From positions 14,500 to 78,499 of the forward strand of contig DATLRV010000006.1 in assembly GCA_035534455.1 (NCBI GenBank): a DNA stretch of 64,000 nucleotides, read 5' to 3'. The DNA is from JAJYVT01 sp035534455 (GTDB lineage Bacteria; Actinomycetota; Acidimicrobiia; Acidimicrobiales; RAAP-2). The notes below the pieces were generated by a model. The model was not told the DNA's origin. It was given only the letters and a program-made list of their open reading frames with translations, and did no database searches. The position numbers were made by a program, and so were the translations under genes. This document shows, in pieces, positions 7,846 to 16,553 of the stretch. Each line of letters begins with the position of its first letter. The stretch's first letter is position 1.

Positions 7846-8493
7846 ATGGCACGCTACACGGGTCCCGTCTGCCGCCTCTGCCGGCGGGAGCGCACGAAGC
7901 TGTTCTTGAAGGGCGAGCGCTGCTTCTCGCTCAAGTGCCCGGTCTCCGAGGCGGTGACCGACCGGCACAGCCGCGCGTACCCGCCGGGTGAGCACGGCCG
8001 CGACCGGATGCGCCAGGGGTCGGAGTACCTGGCGCAGCTGCGCGAGAAGCAGAAGGCGCGCCGGATCTACGGCATCTTCGAGAAGCAGTTCCGCAACCTG
8101 TACGAGGAGGCAGACCGCCTCCCGGGCATCACGGGCGAGAACCTGCTGCGGATGCTCGAGATGCGCCTCGACAACGTGGCCTTCCGGGCCGGTTGGGGGG
8201 CGAGCCGCGCGCAGGCGAGGCAATTCGTGCGGCACGGTCACGTGCTGGTGAACGGCCGGCGCGTGACGATTCCGAGCTACCGCGTCCGCAAGGGCGACCG
8301 GGTCTCGCTCAAGGAGCCGTCCAGGCAGATCTTCGTGGTCCGGCGCAACATGGACACCCTCGACCGCCAGCGCCCGCCGTGGCTCGAGGCGTCCGACGGA
8401 GGATTCTCCGTCGAGGTGCTGAACCCCCCTCTGCGGGACCACATCGACGAGCCGGTGCAAGAGCAGTTGATCGTCGAGTACTACTCCAAGTAG
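7846..8493 (+). CDS. rpsD: 30S ribosomal protein S4 (zinc form)
   Basis: S4 nucleates 16S rRNA 5'-domain folding. The 215-residue product has a four-cysteine N-terminal zinc site (C9, C12, C26, C31). An S4 RNA-binding domain follows (FRAGWGASRAQARQFVRHGHV, YRVRKGDRVSLKE). In enterobacteria S4 represses this operon; no clear S4 target fold was identified here. It is followed by 41 bases before rpoA. Confidence 0.98.
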   Translation: MARYTGPVCRLCRRERTKLFLKGERCFSLKCPVSEAVTDRHSRAYPPGEHGRDRMRQGSEYLAQLREKQKARRIYGIFEKQFRNLYEEADRLPGITGENLLRMLEMRLDNVAFRAGWGASRAQARQFVRHGHVLVNGRRVTIPSYRVRKGDRVSLKEPSRQIFVVRRNMDTLDRQRPPWLEASDGGFSVEVLNPPLRDHIDEPVQEQLIVEYYSK

Positions 8494-8534
8494 TCGATTT
8501 ACCTCTCCAAGCAAGCGAGCGAGGAAGCACGCGA

Positions 8535-9470
8535 ATGCTCATCATTCAACGACCCACCGTCGAAGTGCTCGACGAGGGCGGCGACCGCCAGCAGTTCGCC
8601 GTCGGCCCGCTCGAGCCCGGGTTCGGGCACACCCTCGGCAACGCCCTGCGCCGGACGCTCCTGTCGTCCATCCCTGGCGCCGCCGTCACCCAGGTGCGCT
8701 TCGACGAGGCCCTCCACGAGTTCGCCACCCTGACGGGGGTGAAGGAGGACGTGACCGACATCATCTTGAACCTGAAGGACCTCCTCGTCCGGGTGCACGG
8801 CGACGAGCCGGTGACCCTGCGCTTCGACAAGCGCGGCCCGGGGGACGCGGTCGCCGCGGATCTGCAGACGAGCGCCGACGTCGAGATCCTCAATCCGGAC
8901 CTGCACATTGCCACGCTGAACGCCAAGGGCCACCTCGCGTTCGACGTCACCGTGGAGCGCGGGCGCGGCTACGTGTCGGCGGACCGGAACAAGAAGTCGT
9001 CGACGATCGGGGTCATCCCCGTGGACTCGATCTTCTCGCCCGTCCGGCGCGTGACGTTCCAGGTGGAGCCCGTGCGGGTCGAGCAGTCCACCGACTACGA
9101 CCGCCTCGTGCTCGACGTGGAGACGGACGGCTCGATCACCCCCCGAGAGGCGCTCGCGTCCGCCGGGGACACCCTGCGGACCCTCGTCGGCCTCGTCGCC
9201 GACCTCGAAGAAGCCCCGCAGGGACTCGAGCTGGGCGAGACGGGGACCGTGTCGAGCGGGTCCCCCGACCTCGACCTCCGCATCGAGGAGTTGGACCTCT
9301 CCGAGCGGCCGCGCAACTGCCTCAAGCGCGCCCAGGTCAACACGATCGGAGAGCTCGTCCAGCGGACCGAGGAGGAGCTCCTCGCCATCACGAACTTCGG
9401 CCAGAAGTCCCTCGACGAAGTGATCCAGCGCCTCGACGAGCGCGGGCTGTCGTTGCGGAGCAAGGACTGA
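8535..9470 (+). CDS. rpoA: RNA polymerase alpha subunit
   Basis: Alpha dimerises to scaffold beta and beta-prime and its C-terminal domain contacts upstream DNA and activators. The 311-residue product has the N-terminal dimerisation domain (GFGHTLGNALRRTLLSSIPG, TGVKEDVTDIILNLK). A linker near residues 230-245 leads to the C-terminal domain (LDLSERPRNCLKRAQVNTIG, LLAITNFGQKSLDEV). ATG 8535 is chosen because the family begins at LIIQRPTVEV. Confidence 0.98.
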   Translation: MLIIQRPTVEVLDEGGDRQQFAVGPLEPGFGHTLGNALRRTLLSSIPGAAVTQVRFDEALHEFATLTGVKEDVTDIILNLKDLLVRVHGDEPVTLRFDKRGPGDAVAADLQTSADVEILNPDLHIATLNAKGHLAFDVTVERGRGYVSADRNKKSSTIGVIPVDSIFSPVRRVTFQVEPVRVEQSTDYDRLVLDVETDGSITPREALASAGDTLRTLVGLVADLEEAPQGLELGETGTVSSGSPDLDLRIEELDLSERPRNCLKRAQVNTIGELVQRTEEELLAITNFGQKSLDEVIQRLDERGLSLRSKD

Positions 9471-9474
9471 CGCG

Positions 9475-9828
9475 ATGCAAGGGACGCCGAAACGCGGCCG
9501 CCGGATGGGCGGTGACGCGGCACACCAGAAGGCGATGCTCGGGAACCTCGTCGCGTCGCTGATCGCCGCAGAGTCGCTCGTGACCACCGAGACCAAGGCG
9601 AAGATGCTGCGGCCGGTCGCGGAGAAGTGCATCACCGCCGCCCGAAAAGGGGGCGTGCACCAGCACCGGCAGGTCGTCGCGCTCATCCGCGACCGGGACA
9701 TGGCCCACAAGCTCTTCCACGAGATCGCGCCCCGCTACGCGGAACGCCCGGGTGGCTACACGAGGATCCTGAAGCTGGGTCCGCGCCCCGGCGACAACGC
9801 GCCGATGGCGCGCATCGAGCTCGTCTGA
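9475..9828 (+). CDS. rplQ: 50S ribosomal protein L17
   Basis: L17 lies near the peptide exit tunnel. The 117-residue product has the family pattern QGTPKRGRRMGGDAAHQKAML, SLIAAESLVTTETKAKML and the end YTRILKLGPRPGDNAPMARIEL. It starts four bases after rpoA, the usual arrangement. Its stop TGA is contained in CTGA, whose CTG is the best available start of truA. Confidence 0.97.
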   Translation: MQGTPKRGRRMGGDAAHQKAMLGNLVASLIAAESLVTTETKAKMLRPVAEKCITAARKGGVHQHRQVVALIRDRDMAHKLFHEIAPRYAERPGGYTRILKLGPRPGDNAPMARIELV

Positions 9829-10634
9829 GCGCCACTCGACGCTGGCGGCTCCTGCTCGCCTACGACGGGAGCGGGTTCCGGGGCTTCGCGGCCCAGGCTG
9901 GGGTGCCCACGGTCGCCGGCGAGCTCGCGGTGGCGATCGCCCGTACGGCGCGACTGGCGGGACCGCCCCCCATCGTCTGCGCGGGCCGCACCGACGCCGG
10001 GGTCCACGCGACGGGCCAGGTGGCGCACGTCGACCTCCCCGTCGCGTTCGACGGTGACCTCGTGCGGTCGGTGAACCGGCAGCTGGCACCCAGCGTCGTC
10101 GTGCGCGAGGCCGCGCCGGTGGACGACGGCTTCGACGCCCGGCGCGCCGCGACCTCGCGCCGCTACCGGTACCTCGTCTGGAACGCGCCGGTGCCCGACC
10201 CGCTCCTCGCGCCGCTCGCGTGGCACGTGCCGGAGCCCCTCGAGGTGAAGGCCATGGCCGCGGCGGCGGACCCGCTGTTGGGGGAGCACGACTTCCGCGC
10301 GTTTTGCAGGCGACCACCGGGCAGGTCGGCGGCCGAGCCCATCGTCCGCAGGGTCACCGCCGCCGCTTGGCGCACCGTCCGGGCGACACCGGTGTCCGAG
10401 GCGGAAGGGACCCTCCTGCGGTTCGACGTGGTCGCCGGCTCCTTCTGCCACCAGATGGTCCGTTCGGTCGTCGCGGTCCTCGTCGACGCCGGGCGCGGCC
10501 GGGCCACCGCCGCCACGGTCATGGAGCTGCTCTCGGCCGGCTCACGGGCCGGCTCGCCCCAGCCCGCGCCCGCCCACGGCCTGTGCCTCGTCGAGGTCGG
10601 CTACGGGGGTGCCCCGACCGGCCGTCCCGGGTAG
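9825..10634 (+). CDS. truA: tRNA pseudouridine(38-40) synthase TruA, apparent CTG start
   Basis: TruA isomerises U38-U40 in the tRNA anticodon arm. The catalytic aspartate D57 lies in CAGRTDAGVHATGQ, and the family N-terminus LLLAYDGSGFRGFAAQ follows the proposed start. The product is 269 residues, the normal size. The codon at 9825 is CTG and overlaps the rplQ stop (CTGA). No ATG, GTG or TTG occurs in frame between it and a GTG at 9627 deep inside rplQ. Function is secure; the start is inferred. Confidence 0.93.
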   Translation: MSATRRWRLLLAYDGSGFRGFAAQAGVPTVAGELAVAIARTARLAGPPPIVCAGRTDAGVHATGQVAHVDLPVAFDGDLVRSVNRQLAPSVVVREAAPVDDGFDARRAATSRRYRYLVWNAPVPDPLLAPLAWHVPEPLEVKAMAAAADPLLGEHDFRAFCRRPPGRSAAEPIVRRVTAAAWRTVRATPVSEAEGTLLRFDVVAGSFCHQMVRSVVAVLVDAGRGRATAATVMELLSAGSRAGSPQPAPAHGLCLVEVGYGGAPTGRPG

Positions 10635-10686
10635 GATGGCGCCCACGCCGAGCTACCGGCGGGGACCCGGCGCCGCCCGGGGCGGC

Positions 10687-10716
10687 TTGCCCCTGCTCCC
10701 GGCCTCCCGTTAGGCT
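10687..10716 (+). promoter_or_regulatory. Candidate promoter for rplM-rpsI
   Basis: TTGCCC (10687-10692) and TAGGCT (10711-10716) are 18 bases apart. They lie 37 bases before the rplM start, in the gap that separates truA from the rplM operon. The leader that would follow carries a GAGGAA ribosome binding site. Confidence 0.5.
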
Positions 10717-10752
10717 GCCTTGCCGTCTCAACGACTTCTTCGAGGAACCCTC

Positions 10753-11202
10753 TTGCGTACCTACACCCCCAAAGCGGGCGAGATCGAGCGTGCCTGGCAC
10801 CTCGTCGACGCCGACGGTCTCGTCCTCGGCCGGCTCTCGACCGAGGTCGCCCGCCTCCTCCGAGGCAAGCACCGCCCGATCTTCGCCCCCCACGTGGACA
10901 CCGGCGACCACGTCGTCGTCGTGAACGCGGCCAAGGTCGTCCTCACGGCGGGCAAGGCCGGCGACAAGTTCGCCTACCGCCACAGTGGCTACCCCGGCGG
11001 CTTGAAAAAGACGAGCTACGCGGAGCTCCTCGACAAGAGCCCCGACGAGCTCGTGCGCCGCGCCGTGCGGGGCATGCTCCCCAAGGGGACGCTGGGCCGC
11101 CAGCAGCTCGCCAAGCTGAAGGTCTACGCCGGTCCCGAGCACCCGCACGAGGCCCAGTCGCCCCAGCCCCTCGAGCTCGCGTCCGCGCGGCGGGCAGGCT
11201 GA
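10753..11202 (+). CDS. rplM: 50S ribosomal protein L13
   Basis: L13 is one of the earliest large-subunit assembly proteins. The TTG at 10753 gives RTYTPKAGEIERAWHLVDADG, exactly the family N-terminus, and GAGGAA lies six bases before it. The 149-residue product contains GKHRPIFAPHVDTGDHVVVVN, YRHSGYPGG and VRGMLPKGTLGR. Upstream codons in the frame give no family similarity. It pairs with rpsI as in nearly all bacteria. Confidence 0.97.
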   Translation: MRTYTPKAGEIERAWHLVDADGLVLGRLSTEVARLLRGKHRPIFAPHVDTGDHVVVVNAAKVVLTAGKAGDKFAYRHSGYPGGLKKTSYAELLDKSPDELVRRAVRGMLPKGTLGRQQLAKLKVYAGPEHPHEAQSPQPLELASARRAG

Positions 11203-11204
11203 GC

Positions 11205-11597
11205 GTGCCCGCACCGCTCTCGCAGACGACCGGCCGCCGCAAGGAGGCGGTGGCCCGCGTCCGGTTCCGCCCGGGCCAGGGCACCATCACGATCAACCGG
11301 CGCACCTTCGAGGACTACTTCCCCTCCGCCACCCACCGGATGCTCGCCTCCGAGCCCCTCCGGGTGACCAGCCTCGCCGAGGCCTACGACATCGACGCCA
11401 CGATCGACGGCGGCGGCATGTCGGGCCAGGCCGGAGCCCTCCGGCTCGGCATCGCCCGCGCGCTGTGCGCCCTCGACCCCGAGCTGCGGACCGCGCTCAA
11501 GCGCGCCGGGCTCCTCACCCGCGACGCCCGGGAGAAGGAGTCCAAGAAGTACGGCCTGAAGAAGGCCCGCAAAGCGCCCCAGTACTCCAAGCGGTAG
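11205..11597 (+). CDS. rpsI: 30S ribosomal protein S9
   Basis: S9 reaches the P-site tRNA with its basic C-terminal tail. The 130-residue product has GRRKEAVARVRFRPGQGTI, GGGMSGQAGALRLGIARAL and the terminal KKARKAPQYSKR. GTG 11205 follows the rplM stop by two bases. The N-terminal extension found in some actinobacterial S9 proteins is absent. Confidence 0.97.
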   Translation: MPAPLSQTTGRRKEAVARVRFRPGQGTITINRRTFEDYFPSATHRMLASEPLRVTSLAEAYDIDATIDGGGMSGQAGALRLGIARALCALDPELRTALKRAGLLTRDAREKESKKYGLKKARKAPQYSKR

Positions 11598-11601
11598 CGC
11601 G

Positions 11602-12933
11602 TTGCCCCGTCCGGGCTTCGGGACCGACGGCGTACGCGGCGTCGCCAACTCGGAGCTCACCGCCGAGCTCGCCGTCGCCCTCGGTCGCGCCGCCGCCACG
11701 GTGCTCGGGGCGAGGGCCTTCGTGGTCGGGCGCGACACGCGCCAGTCCGGCACGATGCTCCAGGCCGCCCTGTCGGCGGGGATGGCCTCGGGTGGCGCGG
11801 ACGTCGTCGACCTCGGCGTGCTGCCCACCGCAGGGGTCGCGTTCGTCGGCGAGCGCCGGGGCGTCCCGGCGGCGATGGTGTCGGCCTCGCACAACCCCTA
11901 CCGCGACAACGGCATCAAGTTCTTCGACGCGGCGGGGGTCAAGCTCACCCCGGACGTCGAGGCGCAGATCGAGGACGAGCTCGACCTGGCACCCGGCGAC
12001 CGGGGTATGCCGGCCCGCGTCGGCACGCTCGGTGCCGACCCCGGTGCGGTCGGCGAGTACCGCCGCCACCTCGTCGAATCGCTCGAGGGGCGCAGGCTGG
12101 ACGGCCTGCACGTCGTGGTGGACTGCGCGAACGGGGCCGCGTCGCAGATCGCGCCCGAGGTGCTCGGCTCGCTCGGTGCGTCGGTCGAGGCGCTCTGCAC
12201 CGATCCGGACGGCACCAACATCAACGACGCGTGCGGGTCCACCGACCCCGGCCGTCTGGCCGACGTGGTCGTCCAGCGCGGCGCCGATCTCGGGCTCGCC
12301 CTCGACGGGGACGCCGACCGCCTGGTGGCCGTCGACCACACCGGCGCGGTCTGCGACGGCGACGTGCTCCTGGCGATCTTCGCGATCGACCTCGAGTCCC
12401 GCGGCCTCCTCGCCGGCGACGCGGTGGTGGTGACCGTCATGACGAACCTCGGCTTCCGCCTCGCCATGGCCGAGCGCGGCATCTCGGTGCACGAGACGCC
12501 CGTGGGGGACCGGCACGTGCTCGCGGCGCTCGACGACGCAGGGCTCGCGCTCGGCGGCGAGCAGTCCGGGCACATCGTCTTCAGGGCGCGGGCGTCGACC
12601 GGCGACGGGGTGCTCACCGGTCTTTTGCTTGCCGACGCCGTGGTGCGCGCGGGGCGGCCCTTGGCGGCGCTCGCCGACGGGCTCGTCGAGCGCGTCCCGC
12701 AGGTCCTCCTGAACGTCGAGGTCCCCGATCCCGGCCGGCTCGCCGCGGCCGACGGCGTCTGGAAGGCCGTCGCGGAGGTCGAGGCCGAGCTCGGAGCGAG
12801 CGGGCGGGTGCTCCTTCGGGCGAGCGGGACCGAGCCTCTCGTCCGTGTGATGGTCGAGGCGCGGACGCAGGAGGCGGCCGCGGGCGCCGCGGGGCGGCTC
12901 TCGGAGGTCGTCCAGGCCATCTTGGGCGGTTAG
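11602..12933 (+). CDS. glmM: Phosphoglucosamine mutase
   Basis: It converts glucosamine-6-phosphate to glucosamine-1-phosphate for UDP-GlcNAc and peptidoglycan. The phosphoserine loop SASHNPYRDNGIKF places the catalytic Ser at residue 96, and the metal loop LDGDADR follows near residue 236. The sugar loop GEQSGH and the C-terminal RASGTEPLVRVMVEA complete the family pattern. Length is 443 residues. The TTG start lies four bases after rpsI. Its product feeds the same pathway as glmS next door. Confidence 0.96.
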   Translation: MPRPGFGTDGVRGVANSELTAELAVALGRAAATVLGARAFVVGRDTRQSGTMLQAALSAGMASGGADVVDLGVLPTAGVAFVGERRGVPAAMVSASHNPYRDNGIKFFDAAGVKLTPDVEAQIEDELDLAPGDRGMPARVGTLGADPGAVGEYRRHLVESLEGRRLDGLHVVVDCANGAASQIAPEVLGSLGASVEALCTDPDGTNINDACGSTDPGRLADVVVQRGADLGLALDGDADRLVAVDHTGAVCDGDVLLAIFAIDLESRGLLAGDAVVVTVMTNLGFRLAMAERGISVHETPVGDRHVLAALDDAGLALGGEQSGHIVFRARASTGDGVLTGLLLADAVVRAGRPLAALADGLVERVPQVLLNVEVPDPGRLAAADGVWKAVAEVEAELGASGRVLLRASGTEPLVRVMVEARTQEAAAGAAGRLSEVVQAILGG

Positions 12934-12936
12934 CCT
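12931..12936 (+). promoter_or_regulatory. Possible -10 box for glmS overlapping the glmM stop
   Basis: TAGCCT begins with the TAG stop codon of glmM and ends seven bases before the glmS ATG. This is the geometry of a leaderless actinobacterial promoter; no convincing -35 was found. Confidence 0.35.
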
Positions 12937-12943
12937 CGGCGTC

Positions 12944-14779
12944 ATGTGCGGGATCATCGGTGTCACCGGCGACGACGGGGCGCTCGAGACGATCCTCGAC
13001 GGGCTGCGCCGGCTCGAGTACCGGGGCTACGACTCGGCCGGGGTGGCGCTCGCCGCCGCCGGAGCCCTGTGGCGCGAACGTGCCGCCGACGGCACCCATT
13101 CGGTCGAGGACCTCGCGGCCGCGGTCGCCGCGGCGCCGCCGGCGACGGCGGGGATCGGCCACACCCGGTGGGCCACCCACGGCGGACCGACGGTGCAGAA
13201 CGCGCACCCCCATGCCGACTGCACCGGCCGGGTCGCGCTCGTCCACAACGGGATCATCGAGAACCATGCGGAGCTCGCCGCGCCACTGGTTGCCCGCGGC
13301 CACGCCTTTGCGTCCGAGACCGACACCGAGGTCCTCGCCCACCTGCTCGAAGAGGAGCTGGCCCGGGGCGCGTCGCTGGCCGAGGCGATGCGCGCGACCC
13401 TGGCGAAGCTGCGCGGCGCCTTCAGCGTGGTGGTGCTCACGAGCGACGACCCCGACCTGATCGTGGCTGCCCGGCGCTCGGTCCCTCTCCTCGCCGGTCT
13501 CGGCGAGGGGACCGCCTTCGTCGCGTCGGACGTCTCGGCGCTGCTCGGCAGAGCGGACCGCTACTTCGCGCTCGAAGACGACCAGGTGGCCGAGGTGCGA
13601 CCGGGCTCGCTCGTCGTCACCTCGCTCGCCGGGGAAGAGGTGGACCCGACCGTCGTCACGGTGGACCCGTCCTGGGACGTCGTTGCCGCGCAGATGGGCG
13701 GGTTCGACGACTTCATGTCGAAGGAGATCCACGAGCAGCCGCGGGCCATCGCGGACACCCTCCTCGACCGGCGAGCGGGGAGCGGCTCGCTCGTGCTCGA
13801 CGAGCTGCATCTGTCGCCGGACGAGCTGCGGGCGGTGGACAAGGTGGTCGTGGTGGCCTGCGGCAGCAGCTTCCACGCGGCCATGGTGGCCAAGCACGCG
13901 ATCGAACGCTGGGCGCGGCTCCCCGCCGAGGTGGAGATCGCGAGCGAGCTCCGCTACCGCGAGCCGGTGCTGCACGAGCGGACGCTCGTGGTCGGCGCGA
14001 GCCAGTCCGGGGAGACGCTCGACACGCTCGAGGCGCTGCGTGAGGCGCGGCGCGCGGGCGCCCGGACGATCGTGGTCTCCAACGTCGTCCACTCCACGAT
14101 GGCGCGGGAGGCCGACGGCACGATCTACACCCGCGCCGGCCCGGAGGTGAGCGTCGCCTCGACCAAGTGCCACCTCGCGCAGATCGTGGCGCTCGAGGTC
14201 CTCGCGCTCGCCCTCGCGCAGTGGCGCGGCACGATGGGGCCGTCCGCCGTCGCCCGGGTCCTCGACGAGCTCCACCGACTGCCGGCCGCGGTCGAGGACG
14301 CCCTGGGGCGTGCCAAGGAGGTGGGCGACGTCGCCGACGCGCTCGGTGGCGCACGCGACTTCTTCTTCATCGGCAGGAACCTCGGGTACCCGGTCGCCCT
14401 CGAGGGGGCGCTCAAGCTGAAGGAGATCTCGTACCTGCGCGCCGAGGGCTACCCCGCCGGCGAGCTCAAGCACGGCCCGCTCGCCCTCATCGAGCCGGGG
14501 ACCGTCGTCGTGGCCGTGCTCGACCCGTTGCGCGACAAGATGCGGTCGAACGTCGCCGAGGCTGCCGCGCGCGGCGCGACGGTGGTGGCGGTCGCCGCCG
14601 ACGACGACCTCGACGTCGCGGGCGACCACGTGTTGCGGGTGCCGTCACTCACCGACCCGGTGCTCGCCCCGGTGGTCCAGGTGGTCCCCCTGCAGCTCCT
14701 CGCCTACGGCCTCGCCCGACGGCTCGGCAACGACGTCGACCGGCCGCGCAACCTTGCCAAGACGGTGACGGTCGAGTGA
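12944..14779 (+). CDS. glmS: Glutamine-fructose-6-phosphate aminotransferase (isomerizing)
   Basis: It makes glucosamine-6-phosphate from fructose-6-phosphate and glutamine. The protein begins MCGIIGVTG, so the nucleophile Cys follows the initiator Met as in Ntn amidotransferases. The glutaminase domain (GHTRWATHGGPT) is followed by two SIS domains (GSSFHAAMVAKHAIE, GASQSGETLDTLEAL) and the conserved end RNLAKTVTVE. Length is 611 residues. No ribosome binding site is visible, which fits leaderless translation. No glmS ribozyme is expected or seen. Confidence 0.97.
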   Translation: MCGIIGVTGDDGALETILDGLRRLEYRGYDSAGVALAAAGALWRERAADGTHSVEDLAAAVAAAPPATAGIGHTRWATHGGPTVQNAHPHADCTGRVALVHNGIIENHAELAAPLVARGHAFASETDTEVLAHLLEEELARGASLAEAMRATLAKLRGAFSVVVLTSDDPDLIVAARRSVPLLAGLGEGTAFVASDVSALLGRADRYFALEDDQVAEVRPGSLVVTSLAGEEVDPTVVTVDPSWDVVAAQMGGFDDFMSKEIHEQPRAIADTLLDRRAGSGSLVLDELHLSPDELRAVDKVVVVACGSSFHAAMVAKHAIERWARLPAEVEIASELRYREPVLHERTLVVGASQSGETLDTLEALREARRAGARTIVVSNVVHSTMAREADGTIYTRAGPEVSVASTKCHLAQIVALEVLALALAQWRGTMGPSAVARVLDELHRLPAAVEDALGRAKEVGDVADALGGARDFFFIGRNLGYPVALEGALKLKEISYLRAEGYPAGELKHGPLALIEPGTVVVAVLDPLRDKMRSNVAEAAARGATVVAVAADDDLDVAGDHVLRVPSLTDPVLAPVVQVVPLQLLAYGLARRLGNDVDRPRNLAKTVTVE

Positions 14780-15144
14780 CCGCCATCAGCGGGGTGGGCG
14801 TCGACGCGGTGGACGTCCCGCGCTTCGCCGCGGCGCTCGGCCGGCGCCCTGCGATCGCGTCCCGCTTGTTCACCGACGGCGAGCAGCGCGACGGGCACGG
14901 CGACGCGCAGCGCCTGGCGGCGCGGTTCGCGGCCAAGGAGGCGACGATGAAGGCGCTCGGCGGCGGCATCGGCAGCTTCGCTTGGCGCGACGTCGAGGTG
15001 GTGCGGCTGGAGAGCGGCGAGCCCACGCTCCGCCTCTCGGCGACCGCGGCATCGCTGGCGGCGAGCCGGAGGGTGGCGCACTGGCACGTGTCGCTCACCC
15101 ACACGGCGACCGTCGCGATCGCCATGGTGGTCGCCGAGTCCTGA
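14776..15144 (+). CDS. acpS: Holo-[acyl-carrier-protein] synthase
   Basis: It transfers phosphopantetheine from CoA to apo-ACP. The 122-residue product has the Mg-binding GVGVDAVDVPRF near the start, the RFAAKEATMKALGGGI motif with its conserved E and K, and WHVSLTHTATVAIA near the end. GTG 14776 overlaps the glmS stop (GTGA), suggesting coupling. Actinobacteria commonly keep acpS near alr and the NAD(P)HX repair gene, as here. Confidence 0.95.
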   Translation: MTAISGVGVDAVDVPRFAAALGRRPAIASRLFTDGEQRDGHGDAQRLAARFAAKEATMKALGGGIGSFAWRDVEVVRLESGEPTLRLSATAASLAASRRVAHWHVSLTHTATVAIAMVVAES

Positions 15145-15146
15145 CC

Positions 15147-16541
15147 GTGCAACCGGTGGTCACCGTCGCCGAGATGCGCGCGGCAGACGCGGCGGCGCCC
15201 GTGCCCGAGGAGACCCTGGTCCGCCGCGCCGGGACGGCGGCGGCCGTCGCGGCCCTCCGGATGCTCGGCGGCACGTACGGCATGCGCGTCGTGGTCGTCG
15301 CGGGGAAGGGGAACAACGGCGCCGACGGGCGGGTCGCCGCGGGGGTCCTGCGAGCCCGTGGCGCCCGCGTGTCGGTCGTCGCTCCCGGCGCGGCGATCCG
15401 CGACTGCGACCTGGTCGTCGACGCGGCGCTCGGCACCGGGCTGCGCGGCGCCTACGACGCGCCCGGCGTGCCTCCCGGCGCGCAGGTGCTCGCCGTGGAC
15501 ATCCCCTCCGGGGTCGACGGCGACACCGGCGCGGCACCCGGGAGACCGATGGTCGCCACCCGCACGGTGACCTTCGCCGCGTGGAAGCCGGGCCTCTTGC
15601 AGGGGGACGGCCCGAGGTTCGCCGGTGCGGTCGAGGTCGCCGACATCGGGCTCGGCGAGCTCCGCGCCGGCGCCGCGCTCGTCGAGGACGACGACGTCGC
15701 CCGGCTCGTCCCCCTCCGGGCACCGCGCTCGCACAAGTGGGAGACCGCGGTCTGCGTCGTCGCGGGCTCCCCGGGCATGGAGGGCGCAGCGACGCTCGCG
15801 GCAACCGGCGCGTCGCGGGCGGGCGCGGGCATGGTGCGCCTCGGGCTCCCCGGGAGCGCGGACGTCCCGGCCCCCGGCGCCTGGCCGACCGAGGCCGTCC
15901 GCTTCGCGCTCCCCGCGAGGGGTTGGGGGGCCGAGGTCCTGGGCGTGCTCGAGCGATGCCGCGCCCTCGTCATCGGCCCGGGCATCGGGAGGTCCGAGGA
16001 CACCGTGGCCGAGATCCGGGCGGTCGTGGCCGCCGCCCGGGTGCCGGTCGTCGTCGATGCGGACGCGCTCTTCGCACTCGGGGACGCCGCGACGGCACGC
16101 GAGATCGTCGCCGGGTCGCGCCCGGTGGTCGTGACGCCGCACGACCGGGAGTACGCGCGGCTCCTCGGCGCCGACCCGGGTCCGGACCGCCTGGACGCCG
16201 CGCGGCGGCTGGCCGCCGCGACCGGCGCCGTGGCACTGGTGAAGGGGTCGCTCACCGCCGTCGCATCCCCGTCGGGCGAGGTGCGGCTGGCCGCCGCAGG
16301 GAGCCCGCGCCTCGCCACGGCAGGGACGGGCGACGTGTTGTCGGGCGTGATCGGCGCCTTCTGCGCCCGCGGCATGACCGCGCTCGACGCGGCCGCCCTC
16401 GCCGCGCACGTGCACGGGCGTGCGGCGTCCGACGGGCGCGCCGAGGGGCTCGTGGCGGGCGACCTTCCGCACCTGATCTCCGCGCGCCTGTCGGCCGCGC
16501 TCGGCCCGGGGACGCCGCCGTCCCCGCACCTCGGAGGGTGA
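15147..16541 (+). CDS. nnr: Bifunctional NAD(P)HX epimerase / ADP-dependent dehydratase
   Basis: It repairs hydrated NAD(P)H. The N-terminal epimerase half has GKGNNGADGRVAAGVL and AVDIPSGVDGDTG. The C-terminal ribokinase-like dehydratase half has IGPGIGRSEDT, VVDADALFALG, VVTPHDREYARLL, LVKGSLTAVA and GTGDVLSGVIGAF. The fusion totals 464 residues, slightly short because the epimerase half is trimmed at its N-terminus. GTG 15147 lies two bases after acpS. Confidence 0.93.
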   Translation: MQPVVTVAEMRAADAAAPVPEETLVRRAGTAAAVAALRMLGGTYGMRVVVVAGKGNNGADGRVAAGVLRARGARVSVVAPGAAIRDCDLVVDAALGTGLRGAYDAPGVPPGAQVLAVDIPSGVDGDTGAAPGRPMVATRTVTFAAWKPGLLQGDGPRFAGAVEVADIGLGELRAGAALVEDDDVARLVPLRAPRSHKWETAVCVVAGSPGMEGAATLAATGASRAGAGMVRLGLPGSADVPAPGAWPTEAVRFALPARGWGAEVLGVLERCRALVIGPGIGRSEDTVAEIRAVVAAARVPVVVDADALFALGDAATAREIVAGSRPVVVTPHDREYARLLGADPGPDRLDAARRLAAATGAVALVKGSLTAVASPSGEVRLAAAGSPRLATAGTGDVLSGVIGAFCARGMTALDAAALAAHVHGRAASDGRAEGLVAGDLPHLISARLSAALGPGTPPSPHLGG

Positions 16542-16553
16542 CGGGGCGCGCCC

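Noticed and set aside
12937..12943. glmS ribozyme upstream of glmS
   Set aside because: Only seven bases separate the possible -10 from the start codon, and the ribozyme is restricted mainly to Firmicutes.
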